Part shown: piece after piece, positions 17,237-31,829 of the stretch
Numbering within the stretch: the stretch's first letter is position 1
Layout of the letters: every line of letters starts with the position of its first letter
Assembly: GCF_000807925.1 (NCBI RefSeq)
Contig: NZ_JRVC01000008.1
Coordinates: 1 to 64,000 of the forward strand
Source of the DNA: Novosphingobium subterraneum
GTDB lineage: Bacteria; Pseudomonadota; Alphaproteobacteria; Sphingomonadales; Sphingomonadaceae
Reading direction: 5' to 3'
Length of the DNA stretch: 64,000 bases
Notes under the pieces: model-generated
The model's database searches: none
Seen by the model: the letters and a program-made list of their open reading frames with translations, nothing else
Told to the model about the DNA's origin: nothing
Translations under genes and position numbers: made by a program

Positions 17237-18838
17237 TCACATCCTGAACACGCCAAAGCGCGGAGCCTCCGCAATCGGCGCTTCCAGACAAGCCTCCAGC
17301 GCCAGCCCCACCACGTCGCGCGTCTGCACCGGGTCGATCACGCCATCGTCCCACAGCCGTGCCGTGGCGTAGTAGGGATTGCCCTCGTCCTCGTACTTCT
17401 GGCGGATCGGCGCCTTGAAGGCTTCGGCTTCCTCAGGCGTCCACTTGTCCGCATCGCGGTGCACCGTCGCCAGAACGCTTGCCGCCTGCTCGCCACCCAT
17501 CACGCTGATGCGCGCATTGGGCCAGGTGAACAGGAAGCGCGGCTGATAGGCTCGGCCACACATGCCGTAGTTGCCTGCGCCGAAGCTGCCGCCGATCAGC
17601 ACGGTGATCTTGGGCACCTGCGCTGTCGCCACCGCTGTTACCAGCTTGGCGCCGTGCTTGGCGATGCCCTCCGCCTCGTACTTGCCGCCGACCATGAAGC
17701 CAGAGATATTCTGCAGGAATAGCAGCGGGATCCGGCGTTGGCAGGCCAGTTCGATGAAGTGCGCCCCCTTCTGCGCGCTTTCCGAAAACAGCACGCCGTT
17801 GTTGGCAAGGATCGCCACCGGTGCCCCGTGGATATGGGCAAAGCCGCAGACCAACGTGGTGCCATAGAGCGCCTTGAACTCGTGAAACTCGCTACCGTCG
17901 ACGATCCGTGCGATCACCTCATGCACGTCGTAAGGCGCACGCACGTCCTCGGGGATGATCGAGTACAGCTCTTCCGGATCGTACTTCGGCGGCACCGGAT
18001 CACGCCGCGCAACGCCCGCATCTCTTGCGGGGCCAATGTGCGATACGATGTCGCGCACGATTGTCAGCGCATGCTCGTCATTGTCGGCAAGATGATCGAC
18101 CACACCAGACTTGCGTGCGTGGAGGTCTCCGCCACCCAGCGCTTCGGCGGTGATTTCCTCGCCTGTCGCCGCCTTCACCAGCGGAGGCCCGGCAAGAAAG
18201 ATCGTCCCCTGTTCGCGCACGATCACCGTTTCGTCGGACATGGCCGGCACATAGGCGCCGCCGGCGGTGCAGGACCCCATCACGCTGGCAATCTGCGGGA
18301 TGCCCCGCGCGCTCATGTTCGCCTGATTGTAGAAGAACCGGCCGAAGTGGTCGCGATCAGGGAAGACCTCGGCCTGGTTGGGCAGGTTCGCGCCGCCACT
18401 GTCGACGAGGTAGATGCAGGGCAGCCGGTTCTCCTGTGCAATCTCCTGCGCGCGCAGGTGCTTCTTCACCGTCATCGGGAAGTAGGTGCCGCCCTTGACC
18501 GTCGCGTCGTTCGCAAAGACCATGCAATTGCGGCCCGATACACGGCCAATGCCCGCGATGATGCCTGCGCCGGGCACCTCGTCTCCGTACATCCCGTTGG
18601 CGGCAAGCTGGCCGATTTCGAGGAACGGCGAGCCCGGATCGAGCAGGCGCTCAACGCGGTCGCGCGGGAGCAGTTTCCCGCGCGATACGTGGCGTTCTCG
18701 GCTGCGCTCGTCACCACCCAGCGCGGCCTTTGCCACCCGCTCACGCAGCTCCCGAGCCAAGGCCCGGTTGTGCGCCGCGCGGGCTCTGGCTTGGTCAGAG
18801 TTCAGATCGACGTTGCTGGAGAGGACCGGTGCGCTCAA
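17237..18838 (-). CDS. mccB: Carboxyltransferase beta subunit, probably methylcrotonyl-CoA carboxylase
   Basis: A 533-residue carboxyltransferase with two crotonase-like halves. The N-terminal half has [24 protein letters not shown] and [34 protein letters not shown], a signature of methylcrotonyl-CoA carboxylase beta chains. The C-terminal half has [26 protein letters not shown] and [21 protein letters not shown]. It transfers CO2 from biotin to methylcrotonyl-CoA to give methylglutaconyl-CoA. The TTG start overlaps the stop of the upstream esterase gene by 4 bp (TTGA). The alpha subunit follows 14 bp downstream. The NISGFMVG and [10 protein letters not shown] motifs favour methylcrotonyl- over propionyl-CoA carboxylase. 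Confidence 0.9.
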   Translation of the reverse strand: MSAPVLSSNVDLNSDQARARAAHNRALARELRERVAKAALGGDERSRERHVSRGKLLPRDRVERLLDPGSPFLEIGQLAANGMYGDEVPGAGIIAGIGRVSGRNCMVFANDATVKGGTYFPMTVKKHLRAQEIAQENRLPCIYLVDSGGANLPNQAEVFPDRDHFGRFFYNQANMSARGIPQIASVMGSCTAGGAYVPAMSDETVIVREQGTIFLAGPPLVKAATGEEITAEALGGGDLHARKSGVVDHLADNDEHALTIVRDIVSHIGPARDAGVARRDPVPPKYDPEELYSIIPEDVRAPYDVHEVIARIVDGSEFHEFKALYGTTLVCGFAHIHGAPVAILANNGVLFSESAQKGAHFIELACQRRIPLLFLQNISGFMVGGKYEAEGIAKHGAKLVTAVATAQVPKITVLIGGSFGAGNYGMCGRAYQPRFLFTWPNARISVMGGEQAASVLATVHRDADKWTPEEAEAFKAPIRQKYEDEGNPYYATARLWDDGVIDPVQTRDVVGLALEACLEAPIAEAPRFGVFRM

Positions 18839-19821
18839 CGCGTGCTGCCTTTCAGGTGCTTGGAGAAGAAGGGCAGCACATGCGTGCGGAAACGCTCCTT
18901 CACCCGGTTGCCGTGGTCGCCCACATAGATTTCCCAGTCGTGCGCAATGCCGAACCGGGTCAGGGTTTCGTGGATCAGTTCATCGTCAGCGCGCACGAAG
19001 TCGGTATCGCCGGTATCGATGGCGATGCCGCTCATGCGGCGCAGCGAGGGGAGGTACTGTGAAGCCATCGCTACGGGCGAATTTGCGGCCCATTTGGCGA
19101 TGACCAGATCGTTCACCTTGCCATCGCTGGTGCCCAAATCGGCATAGAACGGAGGCTTGGCGGGATTGGGTGACCAGGCCGTGGCCACCGCGAAGTTGCC
19201 CCGGCTCATCCAGTCCGCCGTCAGTGCCTGATCGACCGACCAGCCTTCGTACTTCGGATCGGCTGAAGATGCCGGGCGCGGAATCTGGCAGCACGGGTTC
19301 ATCGCGTAAAGCGCGCCGAACACGTCTGCGCGCTTCATGCCGAGCTTCAGCGTGCCGTAGCCGCCCATGGAATGCCCGGAAAGGCCGCGCGCCTCGCGCG
19401 AAGGGATCGTGCGAAAGTGCTTGTCGGTCCACGCCACCAGGTCTTCGGCGATGAAGTCCTCGAAGTTTCCGACCGTGGGAGAGTTCGAATACATCGAACC
19501 GCCCCACTTGGTCATGCTGTCGGGCACGACAATGATTGCTTCCGTGCCAGAGGCCTTCAGCGCGGCATCGAAGTCATTGCGCTCGACGTACTGGTCTGCG
19601 GTCGAATTATACCCATGCAGGAAATAGACGACCGGATAGCGCCGGCCCTTGGACTTGTCATAGCTGTCCGGCAGGAACACGTAGACCGTGCGATCGGCCG
19701 AATTGCCCTCTAGATTGCCTTCGACTGCGGCGCTGTGAACGGTCGCCTTCTCCATCCGGGCCATCGCCGGGTTGGCGATCCCGAGCAGGGCAGCACAGGC
19801 AAGGAAAGCTTTCAGGCGCAT
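18835..19821 (-). CDS. Exported esterase of the alpha/beta-hydrolase fold (esterase D-like)
   Basis: A 328-residue protein with a signal peptide ([21 protein letters not shown]). The core has [17 protein letters not shown] (oxyanion region), the nucleophile elbow [14 protein letters not shown] with Ser near residue 151, and C-terminal Asp and His candidates in DTGDTDFV and VGDHGNRV. This is the putative-esterase family (PF00756) that includes S-formylglutathione hydrolase and tributyrin esterase, usually cytoplasmic or secreted; here it is exported. It sits inside the leucine catabolic operon between isovaleryl-CoA dehydrogenase and carboxylase beta. That position is odd for a periplasmic enzyme; it might release branched acids from esters, which is speculation. 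Confidence 0.82.
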   Translation of the reverse strand: MRLKAFLACAALLGIANPAMARMEKATVHSAAVEGNLEGNSADRTVYVFLPDSYDKSKGRRYPVVYFLHGYNSTADQYVERNDFDAALKASGTEAIIVVPDSMTKWGGSMYSNSPTVGNFEDFIAEDLVAWTDKHFRTIPSREARGLSGHSMGGYGTLKLGMKRADVFGALYAMNPCCQIPRPASSADPKYEGWSVDQALTADWMSRGNFAVATAWSPNPAKPPFYADLGTSDGKVNDLVIAKWAANSPVAMASQYLPSLRRMSGIAIDTGDTDFVRADDELIHETLTRFGIAHDWEIYVGDHGNRVKERFRTHVLPFFSKHLKGSTR

Positions 19822-19854
19822 GGTTCTCTCCGCAAGATTGTTATCGTCTGCAGA

Positions 19855-21018
19855 TCAGCGCGCTCCAATAACCTCACGACCGATCAGCATCCTGCGGATT
19901 TCATTGGTTCCGGCACCAATGTCCAGCAACTTGGCGTCGCGCAGGTAACGTTCCACCGGCCAGTCCTTGGTATAGCCCGCGCCGCCCAGCGCCTGTACCG
20001 CTTCGCCCGAAACGCGGAAGGCATTCTCGCTGGCGAGCAGGATCGCGCCCGCAGCGTCAAAGCGCGTGGTCTGCCCGGCGTCGCAAGCCTTGGCCACGGC
20101 ATAGACATAAGCGCGAGCCGACTGGATGGCGACGTACATGTCGGCGACCTTCGCCTGCATCAGCTGGAAGGTGCCGATCGGTTGGCCGAACTGCTTGCGC
20201 TCGCGCACATAGGGGATGACCGTGTCGAGACAGGCCTGCATGATGCCGATCTGCATTCCGGCCAGCACCACGCGCTCGTAATCGAGCCCGCTCATGAGCA
20301 CGCCGACACCACCGTGGAGCGGACCCATCACGTTCTCTTCCGGCACAAAGCAGTCGTCGAACACCAGCTCGCAGGTGGGCGAGCCGCGCAGGCCCATCTT
20401 GTCGATCTTCTGCCCGATCGAGAATCCGGCCATGTCCTTCTCAATAAGGAATGCGGTTATGCCGCGACTGCCAGCTTCGGGCGAGGTCTTGGCATAGACC
20501 ACCAGCGTATCGGCATAAGTGCCGTTGGTGATCCAGAACTTGGTGCCGTTGAGGCGGAAGCCGCCTGCAACCGGTTCGGCACGCAGCTTCATCGAAACGA
20601 CGTCCGACCCGGCGCCCGCTTCCGACATCGCGAGGCTGCCGACATGTTCACCGGAGATCAGCTTGGGCAGGTACTTCGCCTTCTGCTCGTCATTGCCCCA
20701 GCGGCGGATCTGGTTGACGCACAGGTTCGAGTGCGCGCCATAGGACAGGCCGACCGAGCCCGATGCGCGGCTGACTTCCTCGACCGCGATGACGTGATCC
20801 AGATAGCCGAGGCCCAGTCCGCCGAACTCTTCCTCGACCGTGATGCCGTGCAGGCCCAGCGCACCCATCGGCTCCCACAGCTCGCGCGGGAAGCGGTCGT
20901 TGCGGTCGATCTCGGCGGCGAGAGGCGCAATCTGCTCGTCGGCAAAGCGACCCGCAGCCTCGCGGATCATCAGGGCGCTTTCGGTCAGGCCGAAGTCGAA
21001 ATCGGGCGTGGCGCGCAT
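19855..21018 (-). CDS. ivd: Isovaleryl-CoA dehydrogenase
   Basis: A 387-residue acyl-CoA dehydrogenase. Two features single out the isovaleryl-CoA type: the catalytic Glu in [10 protein letters not shown] (equivalent to the base of human IVD) and Gly in [10 protein letters not shown] where medium-chain enzymes carry Glu. The other signatures are present ([66 protein letters not shown]). It oxidises isovaleryl-CoA to 3-methylcrotonyl-CoA with FAD, passing electrons to ETF. ATG 21018 is chosen since AGAGG lies 9 bases upstream; ATG 21027 is possible. It heads the operon ivd, esterase, mccB, mccA, maoC, and a LysR gene starts 97 bp away in the opposite direction. Confidence 0.92.
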   Translation of the reverse strand: MRATPDFDFGLTESALMIREAAGRFADEQIAPLAAEIDRNDRFPRELWEPMGALGLHGITVEEEFGGLGLGYLDHVIAVEEVSRASGSVGLSYGAHSNLCVNQIRRWGNDEQKAKYLPKLISGEHVGSLAMSEAGAGSDVVSMKLRAEPVAGGFRLNGTKFWITNGTYADTLVVYAKTSPEAGSRGITAFLIEKDMAGFSIGQKIDKMGLRGSPTCELVFDDCFVPEENVMGPLHGGVGVLMSGLDYERVVLAGMQIGIMQACLDTVIPYVRERKQFGQPIGTFQLMQAKVADMYVAIQSARAYVYAVAKACDAGQTTRFDAAGAILLASENAFRVSGEAVQALGGAGYTKDWPVERYLRDAKLLDIGAGTNEIRRMLIGREVIGAR

Positions 21019-21115
21019 CTTGGGCATCCTCTGCAAACTTGTCGGGGCGAAGGATACCATCGTAGAACCATCGCTCAAAATTGATTTACATCGGGGTTTG
21101 CGATAGGTTTTTCCT

Positions 21116-21976
21116 ATGATGAAGCGCGCCCATCTCCGGCAGTTCCTGGCCGTGGTCGAGACCGGGAATTTTACCCGTGCGGCCGAGCGGCTGGCAATCT
21201 CGCAGCCGACATTGTCCGCCGCCATTGCCGAGCTTGAGCGCATTGCCGGAACGCGGCTGTTCCTGCGCGAGCGGCGGCAGGTCCGCCTGACCGAAGCAGG
21301 CGCGCGGCTGGTCAATCACGCGCGTGCCATCGAGCGGGAATTTCGCGCAGCCGAAGCCGCCTTTGCCGAGGCGCCCGTGCCGCTCAGCCCCTTGCGGCTC
21401 GGCGTCCTCCCCTCGATCGCCACGCTTGCGCTTTCCAGTCTTGCCCGCCGCCATGCCGGACCGCAGCCGCTGACCATGGCCGAAGGCACTGATGCGGAAC
21501 TGCGCCGCAAGCTGGGCGAGGGACAGGTCGACGCCATTCTGACGCTGATGCGGCCGGAAGACGCGGACAGGCCTTCGCTGCCGCTGCTGGAGGAAGGCTA
21601 TCGCCTGCTCCTGCCCGAAGGACATGCCCTTGCCGGAGCGAGTTTGCTCGACGCCAGCGACGTTGCCGCGGAAACCATGATCGCCCGCCGCTCCTGCGAA
21701 ATCCTCGGCGAGACCAGCCGCTGGTTCACCCAGCGCGGCGTGCGCCCGCCCTTCTTCCTGCGCTCGTCCAACGACGATCGCTGCATCGAGATGGTGAGGG
21801 TCGGAATGGGCGTGACGACCGCGCCGCAATCACTCGCGCGCGACGGCGTCGTCGCGGTGCCGCTGGCCGATTACGATTTCCGGCGCACCATCGTGCTGAT
21901 CGCTGCGCGCGAGCGTCCGGACCTGGTCGAAGAAGGCAGTGCGCTGGCCGAAGCCGCGCGCGCCGCGTTTACTTGA
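21116..21976 (+). CDS. LysR-type regulator, probable control of the isovalerate operon
   Basis: A 286-residue LysR regulator. The helix-turn-helix is [58 protein letters not shown], followed by a periplasmic-binding-protein-like effector domain ([19 protein letters not shown] onward). It is divergent from ivd with 97 bp between the two start codons, so it probably controls ivd and itself with an isovalerate or leucine-pathway effector; that is inference from layout. Its last 8 bp overlap the end of the convergent L,D-transpeptidase gene. Confidence 0.9.
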   Translation: MMKRAHLRQFLAVVETGNFTRAAERLAISQPTLSAAIAELERIAGTRLFLRERRQVRLTEAGARLVNHARAIEREFRAAEAAFAEAPVPLSPLRLGVLPSIATLALSSLARRHAGPQPLTMAEGTDAELRRKLGEGQVDAILTLMRPEDADRPSLPLLEEGYRLLLPEGHALAGASLLDASDVAAETMIARRSCEILGETSRWFTQRGVRPPFFLRSSNDDRCIEMVRVGMGVTTAPQSLARDGVVAVPLADYDFRRTIVLIAARERPDLVEEGSALAEAARAAFT

Positions 21977-22604
21977 CGGCGTAGAGCAGGCGGCCTTCGC
22001 CCAGCCGCTCGAGCACGCCGTTGATGTCGCTGTTCGAAAACGCGAAGCAGCCCTGGCTCCGTCCGATGCGGCCTTGCGTTGCGGCCATGTCCTCGCTGAC
22101 ATAGCTCGCCGCGTGGATCACGATACCGCGCTCGAGCGCGGCGCTGTTGGCGTCCTCAAGCCCGATCAGGCGGCGCGAACGGCCATGCTTGCCGTAATAG
22201 GTCACGCCGGTGAGGAAAGCGCCGGGGCTCGAGGCGTTGGAGCCATAGGCGTTCGAAAACCGCTGTACCCAGCCGCTATTCGCCGGATCCGATCCGCTGC
22301 CGTGCGAGACGAGGTGCGAGGAGACGAGCTCGCCGCCTGCGACATCGACCAGATGGAAGCGAGCCTCGCGCGAGGCCTTGCCGAAATCGACCAGACCGAC
22401 GAGATCACGATGGCGGATATGCGCGCCATGCGCATCGAGCGCGGCAATCGCGCGTTGCACCAGCAACGGCGGCGTCGGCCGGGCGAACGGCGAGACTTCC
22501 GGCTCTTTCACAGGTGTTACTGCCATCGCCGGCTGGCCCGAAACCGCCATGCTACCCAGCGTTGCAACCATGGCGCCCAAAAATTGGCGCCGATCAGGAA
22601 CCAT
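21969..22604 (-). CDS. L,D-transpeptidase-like protein (YkuD_2 family)
   Basis: A 211-residue exported protein. The start has a twin-arginine-like signal, DRRQFLGAMVATLGSMAVSGQPAMA, with an Ala-x-Ala cleavage site. The catalytic part carries GIVIHAASYVS and GRSQGCFAF, giving the His and Cys of the L,D-transpeptidase HXX14-17SXGCh(R/N) motif. YkuD_2 (murein L,D-transpeptidase catalytic domain) proteins act on peptidoglycan in the periplasm, making 3-3 crosslinks or attaching proteins; this exact member's activity is not established. A Tat signal for such an enzyme would be unusual, and the RR pair may be an ordinary Sec n-region. It is a stand-alone gene. Confidence 0.8.
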   Translation of the reverse strand: MVPDRRQFLGAMVATLGSMAVSGQPAMAVTPVKEPEVSPFARPTPPLLVQRAIAALDAHGAHIRHRDLVGLVDFGKASREARFHLVDVAGGELVSSHLVSHGSGSDPANSGWVQRFSNAYGSNASSPGAFLTGVTYYGKHGRSRRLIGLEDANSAALERGIVIHAASYVSEDMAATQGRIGRSQGCFAFSNSDINGVLERLGEGRLLYAVK

Positions 22605-22732
22605 TATGCGACACCCCGGTTATCGTCCATTGGGCCTCAAAATGTATGCGGTACATCACATCTGCAAGAGGGGCGGCCCGGCCTTGCGACGAGTCGTGCA
22701 TGACCCGCCACCTGCCGAGCCGCCGGGTTAGC

Positions 22733-23923
22733 TTAGCCCGCCTTCTTCAGCCGCAGCGCTTTCGGACTGCGGAAGTTCGAGGATGAAACCCAGTCGAGCT
22801 TCTCATCCACCCGGGTGAAGTCCGGCACGACCTTGAGCAGTTCCTCGTAGGCAATCTGCGTCGCCAGCCGCCCGATCATCGAACCTAGGCAGGCATGGAC
22901 GCCGCCGCCGAACCCGAGGTGCCGCTTCGCCTTGCGGGTAATGTCGTAGACGTCCGGATTGTCGAACATCCGCTCGTCGCGATTGGCCGAGCCATAGGCG
23001 AGGATCACCGCATCGCCCGCCTTCATGACCTGCCCGTGCAATTCCACGTCCCGTGTCAGCGTCCGCTTGAAGCGCTGCGCCGATGTGTTGAACCGCAGCG
23101 ATTCCTCGATCGCGTCCGGGATCAGCGAAGGGTCGGCGACCAGCGCGCGCCGCGCCTCCGGGTAATCGGCGAGGTTCAACCCGAACATCGCCATGAAGCC
23201 CGAAAGGCTCTCGATCCCGGCCATGATCAGCGTGGTGACCGTCAGCTGCACTTCCTTGTCGAGCAGCTTCTCGCCGTCGATCTCGGCGGTGATGAAGTTC
23301 GAAAGCAAGTCATCGCCCGGGTTGGCCTTGCGCGCCGCCACCAGCTTTTCCGCATAGTCCGCCATCCAGTGGAACGCGGCGAGGTGTTCCGGTCCCTTCT
23401 TGCGCGTCACTGGATCGGTCTGCACCATCAGCACGGCGTTGTGCCGCACGAGGTCCGCGTTCTCCTCGGGCAGTGCGAACAGGTAGAACAGCAGGTCCAC
23501 CGTCAGCTTCGAGGTATAGTCTCCGACAAGGTCGAACACCGGCTTGTCGGCAATCGCGGCCAGATGCGCGCGGGCTGCTGCCCTCGCAGGCTCGACAATG
23601 TGCTCCAGCGCGCGCTTGGTCACTGCCGACTGGATCAGCGCCCGCAGGCGGTCGTGGCGCGGCGGATCGCTGGAGCCCAGCGTCGATCCGGCGCGGCCCG
23701 GAAACTCGTCCACCAGGTTGCCCTGCGCGGAGGAATAGGTCCGCCAGTCCTGCAGCGCGTTGAGCACGTCGGAATAGCGCGAGAGCACCCACTTCCCGGC
23801 CTCTTCGGACCAGAAGCAGGGGTATTCATCGCGCAACGTCTTGTAGGCCGGGAACGGATCGGCATCGGTTGCCGGGGAATATGGGTCAAAGCGAAACGCG
23901 GGCCGCTCGATGACGGTAGCCAT
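22733..23923 (-). CDS. Cytochrome P450
   Basis: A 396-residue soluble bacterial P450. ATG 23923 follows AGGAGACC. The I-helix has MAGIESLSGF, where the usual oxygen-activating Thr is replaced by Ser. The K-helix ExxR is in EESLRFNTSAQRF, and the heme loop is FGGGVHACLG with the Cys ligand near residue 345. It needs a ferredoxin and reductase, neither of which is encoded nearby. A divergent AraC regulator begins about 100 bp away and is the likely controller. The substrate is unknown; comparable sphingomonad enzymes act on terpenoids, sterols or aromatics. Confidence 0.92.
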   Translation of the reverse strand: MATVIERPAFRFDPYSPATDADPFPAYKTLRDEYPCFWSEEAGKWVLSRYSDVLNALQDWRTYSSAQGNLVDEFPGRAGSTLGSSDPPRHDRLRALIQSAVTKRALEHIVEPARAAARAHLAAIADKPVFDLVGDYTSKLTVDLLFYLFALPEENADLVRHNAVLMVQTDPVTRKKGPEHLAAFHWMADYAEKLVAARKANPGDDLLSNFITAEIDGEKLLDKEVQLTVTTLIMAGIESLSGFMAMFGLNLADYPEARRALVADPSLIPDAIEESLRFNTSAQRFKRTLTRDVELHGQVMKAGDAVILAYGSANRDERMFDNPDVYDITRKAKRHLGFGGGVHACLGSMIGRLATQIAYEELLKVVPDFTRVDEKLDWVSSSNFRSPKALRLKKAG

Positions 23924-24029
23924 GACAGGTCTCCTCTCCCGATTGATGCTGCACGCAAAGCGCAATTGGCGCGACGCACCGCGCGCGCAAAAACTTGCAC
24001 TTTTCGCGCAGCCTGCGACATTGCGGCAG

Positions 24030-24914
24030 ATGCGGAAAGAAGGCTTCAGTCGCTATACGCTCTACGGTGAGGAGGGGATTTCCCTGCCGCCGGAGTTCGT
24101 CCATCTCGAACGCATCCGCGATCGTGCCACCTTGCACGATTGGACAATCGATCCCCACGCGCATCCCCACATGCTGCAATTGCTGGTGGTGGAGAACGGC
24201 GGCAGCGAATTGCATGGGGAGCGTTCTGTCCAGAGCTTCGCAGCTCCGGTTCTGGTGATCGTCCCGCCCGCCTGCGTGCACGCCTTCCGCTTTGATGCAG
24301 GTGCCGAAGGCTGGGTGTTGTCCGTCGCTGCCGACCTCGCCAACGATCCGCGTCTCAGGGGCTTGCTCGGCAGCATGGAAGCGCTTGGCGGCAGTGCCTT
24401 GGCTATATCACTCGCCGCCCACCCGCTGATACTCCAGCGCCTTGCATGGTTGCTGGGGGATCTTGGCCAGCGCCTGGGGCAGGAGGATCAGGTCGGCCCG
24501 ACACTGCTGGCCCAGGTCGCGCTTATCCTTGCCACGGCCATCGAAGCGGGCACAGGCAACCTCGATGCGCCGGCCGATGGGCGCGAACCCCTTGTCGCCC
24601 GCTTCAGGGCACTGGTCGAGCGGCACTATCGCGAGCATCTGCCTGTTGCCGACTACGCCGCCCGATTGGGCACGGCCACGTCAACCTTGACCCGCGCCAC
24701 GCGAGCGCTGATCGGAAAGCCGCCTGCCGAGATCGTGCATGATCGCCTGGTCCTCGAAGCTCGCCGCAATCTTGCCTTCTCGGGGGCCAGTGCGGCGCAG
24801 ATCGCCTATGCCTTGGGCTTTGCCGACCCGGCCTATTTCGCCCGCTTCTTCAAGGCGCGGACCGGGCAGACCACCACAGCCTTCCGCCGCGCACGAAGCT
24901 CCAAAGGCGCGTAA
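24030..24914 (+). CDS. AraC-family transcriptional regulator
   Basis: A regulator of about 294 residues from ATG 24030. An N-terminal cupin-like sensing domain (HDWTIDPHAHPHMLQLLVVENGGSELHG, then FAAPVLVIVPPACVHAFRF) is followed by the double helix-turn-helix: HYREHLPVADYAARLGTATSTLTRATRALIGKPPAEIVHDRLVLEARRNLAFSGASAAQIAYALGFADPAYFARFFKARTGQTTTAFR. This is the PobR-like layout used to sense small aromatic acids. An upstream in-frame start near 23910 would overlap the P450 gene and is less likely. Divergent from the P450, which it probably activates. The effector is unknown. Confidence 0.88.
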   Translation: MRKEGFSRYTLYGEEGISLPPEFVHLERIRDRATLHDWTIDPHAHPHMLQLLVVENGGSELHGERSVQSFAAPVLVIVPPACVHAFRFDAGAEGWVLSVAADLANDPRLRGLLGSMEALGGSALAISLAAHPLILQRLAWLLGDLGQRLGQEDQVGPTLLAQVALILATAIEAGTGNLDAPADGREPLVARFRALVERHYREHLPVADYAARLGTATSTLTRATRALIGKPPAEIVHDRLVLEARRNLAFSGASAAQIAYALGFADPAYFARFFKARTGQTTTAFRRARSSKGA

Positions 24915-25039
24915 TCAGTCTGACGCAAACGGCCTGCAATCCGGCGCACACCTCTTGTCTATCAAAATAGTTGAGTTATCTCTGCTGAATGTCGGGACGT
25001 AATCCGAGTCGACCGGCCTTCCTTTTCTGGAGACAGCAC

Positions 25040-25687
25040 ATGACTCACCAACGCTCGTTCGCGGGGCAGGACCCGCTTGTCCTTACCGTTCCCGGCCTCG
25101 GCAACAGCGGCCCCGGCCACTGGCAATCGCAGTGGGAGCAGGACCTGCCCGATTGCGAGCGCATTGATCTCGGCCTGTGGGACGATCCGCATCGCAATAC
25201 CTGGGTCAACAAGATCAACCTCGCCGTGCACAAGGCCGATCGTCCGGTCGTGCTAGTCGCTCACAGCCTGGGCTGCCTGGCGGTCGCCTGGTGGGCCGAG
25301 TTCGAAAAACCTGCAGACGGAAGGGTTCTGGGCGCATTGCTCGTTGCCCCGCCCGATGTCGAAGTGCGCCCGATCGACCGTCGGCTTACCCGTTTTGCGC
25401 CGTTCCCGCATGGAGAGCTGCCGTTCCCGTCGATCCTCGTCGCCAGCAGGAACGATCCTTACATGGGCATCGGGCAGGCCCGCCAGCTTGCCCAGGCGTG
25501 GGGCAGCCGCTTCGCCGACGCGGGTGAGGTCGGGCACATCAATGCTGAATCCCGCCTCGGTGAATGGACGTTTGGTCGGCTGCTGCTGAACCAGCTCCTG
25601 CCCAGGCCGGTCACGCTGGAAAGCGGTGAGCGCGTGCCGCTCGGCTCCTTTCACCCCGACCGCGCATTGCGCCGTCTGGGGGCATGA
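25040..25687 (+). CDS. RBBP9/YdeN-family alpha/beta hydrolase
   Basis: A 215-residue serine hydrolase starting at ATG 25040, with GGAG 7 bases upstream. Family markers are VLTVPGLGNSGPGHWQSQWE at the N-terminus, the nucleophile elbow LVAHSLGCLAVAWWA, ASRNDPYMGIGQARQLAQAWGS (Asp region) and GEVGHINAESRLGEW (His). RBBP9/YdeN proteins are cytoplasmic esterase-like hydrolases without a settled physiological substrate. It is convergent with glgX, three bases apart, and follows the AraC gene by 125 bp. Confidence 0.88.
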   Translation: MTHQRSFAGQDPLVLTVPGLGNSGPGHWQSQWEQDLPDCERIDLGLWDDPHRNTWVNKINLAVHKADRPVVLVAHSLGCLAVAWWAEFEKPADGRVLGALLVAPPDVEVRPIDRRLTRFAPFPHGELPFPSILVASRNDPYMGIGQARQLAQAWGSRFADAGEVGHINAESRLGEWTFGRLLLNQLLPRPVTLESGERVPLGSFHPDRALRRLGA

Positions 25688-25690
25688 TGA

Positions 25691-30553
<4,863 letters not shown>

Positions 30554-30557
<4 letters not shown>

Positions 30558-31813
30558 GCCAGCCGGTCGATCATCCGCTTGGTGATGAGGCAAACCCCGC
30601 TTTCGGAGCGGCGGAAGCGGCGGGCATCGAGTTCCGGATCCTCACCCACGACGAGGCCTTCGGGAATGCGCACGCCGGAATCGAGGATCACGCGGCTGAG
30701 CCGGGCGCCACGACCGATGTTGCAATAGGGCAGGATCACCGCTTCCTCGCAGGAAGAGAACGAGCCCATTTTTACCCCTGTAAACAACAGGCTGCGCCGG
30801 GCGATGGCGCCGGAGACGATACAATCCTGTGAGATCAGCGAGGAGATCGCCATGCCGCGACGGCCATCTTCGTCGTGCACGAACTTGGCCGGCGCGGCGA
30901 TGATCTGGTCGGTCCAGATCGGCCAGTCGCGGTCGTACATGTTGAGCTTGGGCACCGTGTCGGTAAGATCGAGATTGGCCTCGAAATAGGCGTCGATCGT
31001 GCCGACATCGCGCCAGTATTCCTCGATTTCTTCGGCCGCACGGATGCAGGAATTGGTGAAGCGATGTGCCACCGCCTTGCCGTTCTTCACGATCTTGGGG
31101 ATGATGTCATTGCCGAAATCGCGGCTTGAGTTCGGGTCGTCAGCGTCTTCCTGCAGCATCTGGAACAAGAACTTCGTCTCGAAGACATAAATGCCCATCG
31201 AAGCCAGCGCCATTTCCTCGTTGCCGGGAATGCCGGGAGGATCGGCAGGCTTTTCAATGAAGTCGGTGATCGTGTCGTGCTTGTCCACGGCCATCACGCC
31301 GAAACCGGTGGCTTCCATGCGCGGCACCACGAGACAGCCGATGGTGACGTCTGCGCCGCTGTCTACGTGCTGGCGGAGCATCAGCTCGTAGTCCATCTTG
31401 TAGATGTGGTCGCCAGCGAGGATGACCATGTACTTGGGCGCATAGGAGGCGATGATGTCGATGTTCTGGAACACGGCATCGGCAGTGCCTTCGTACCAGT
31501 GATCTTCCGAGACGCGCTGCGAGGCGGGCAGGATGTCGAAGCTCTCGTTGCGTTCGGGACGCATGAAGTTCCACGCGCGCTGCATGTGGCGGATCAGCGA
31601 GTGCGCCTTGTACTGCGTGGCGACGCCGATGCGGCGGATGCCCGAGTTGATCGCGTTGGAGAGGGCAAAGTCGATGATGCGTGATTTGCCGCCGAAGTAG
31701 ACCGCAGGCTTGGCGCGGTTGTCGGTCAGTTCCTTCAATCGGCTGCCCCTGCCGCCAGCCAGGACATAGGCCATCGCATCGCGGGCCAGTGGCTGAGAGT
31801 AAGTTTCGCGCAT
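30554..31813 (-). CDS. glgC: Glucose-1-phosphate adenylyltransferase (ADP-glucose pyrophosphorylase)
   Basis: A 419-residue enzyme of the usual length. The N-terminal nucleotidyltransferase motif is [45 protein letters not shown]; other markers are [37 protein letters not shown] and FIEKP. The C-terminal left-handed beta-helix starts near 290 ([14 protein letters not shown]) and carries the allosteric region. It makes ADP-glucose from ATP and glucose-1-phosphate, the committed step in glycogen synthesis. It overlaps glgA by 4 bp and follows glgB after 16 bp, the only real gap in the operon. Confidence 0.95.
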
Positions 31814-31829
31814 CCCCTGTTCTCCGTTC

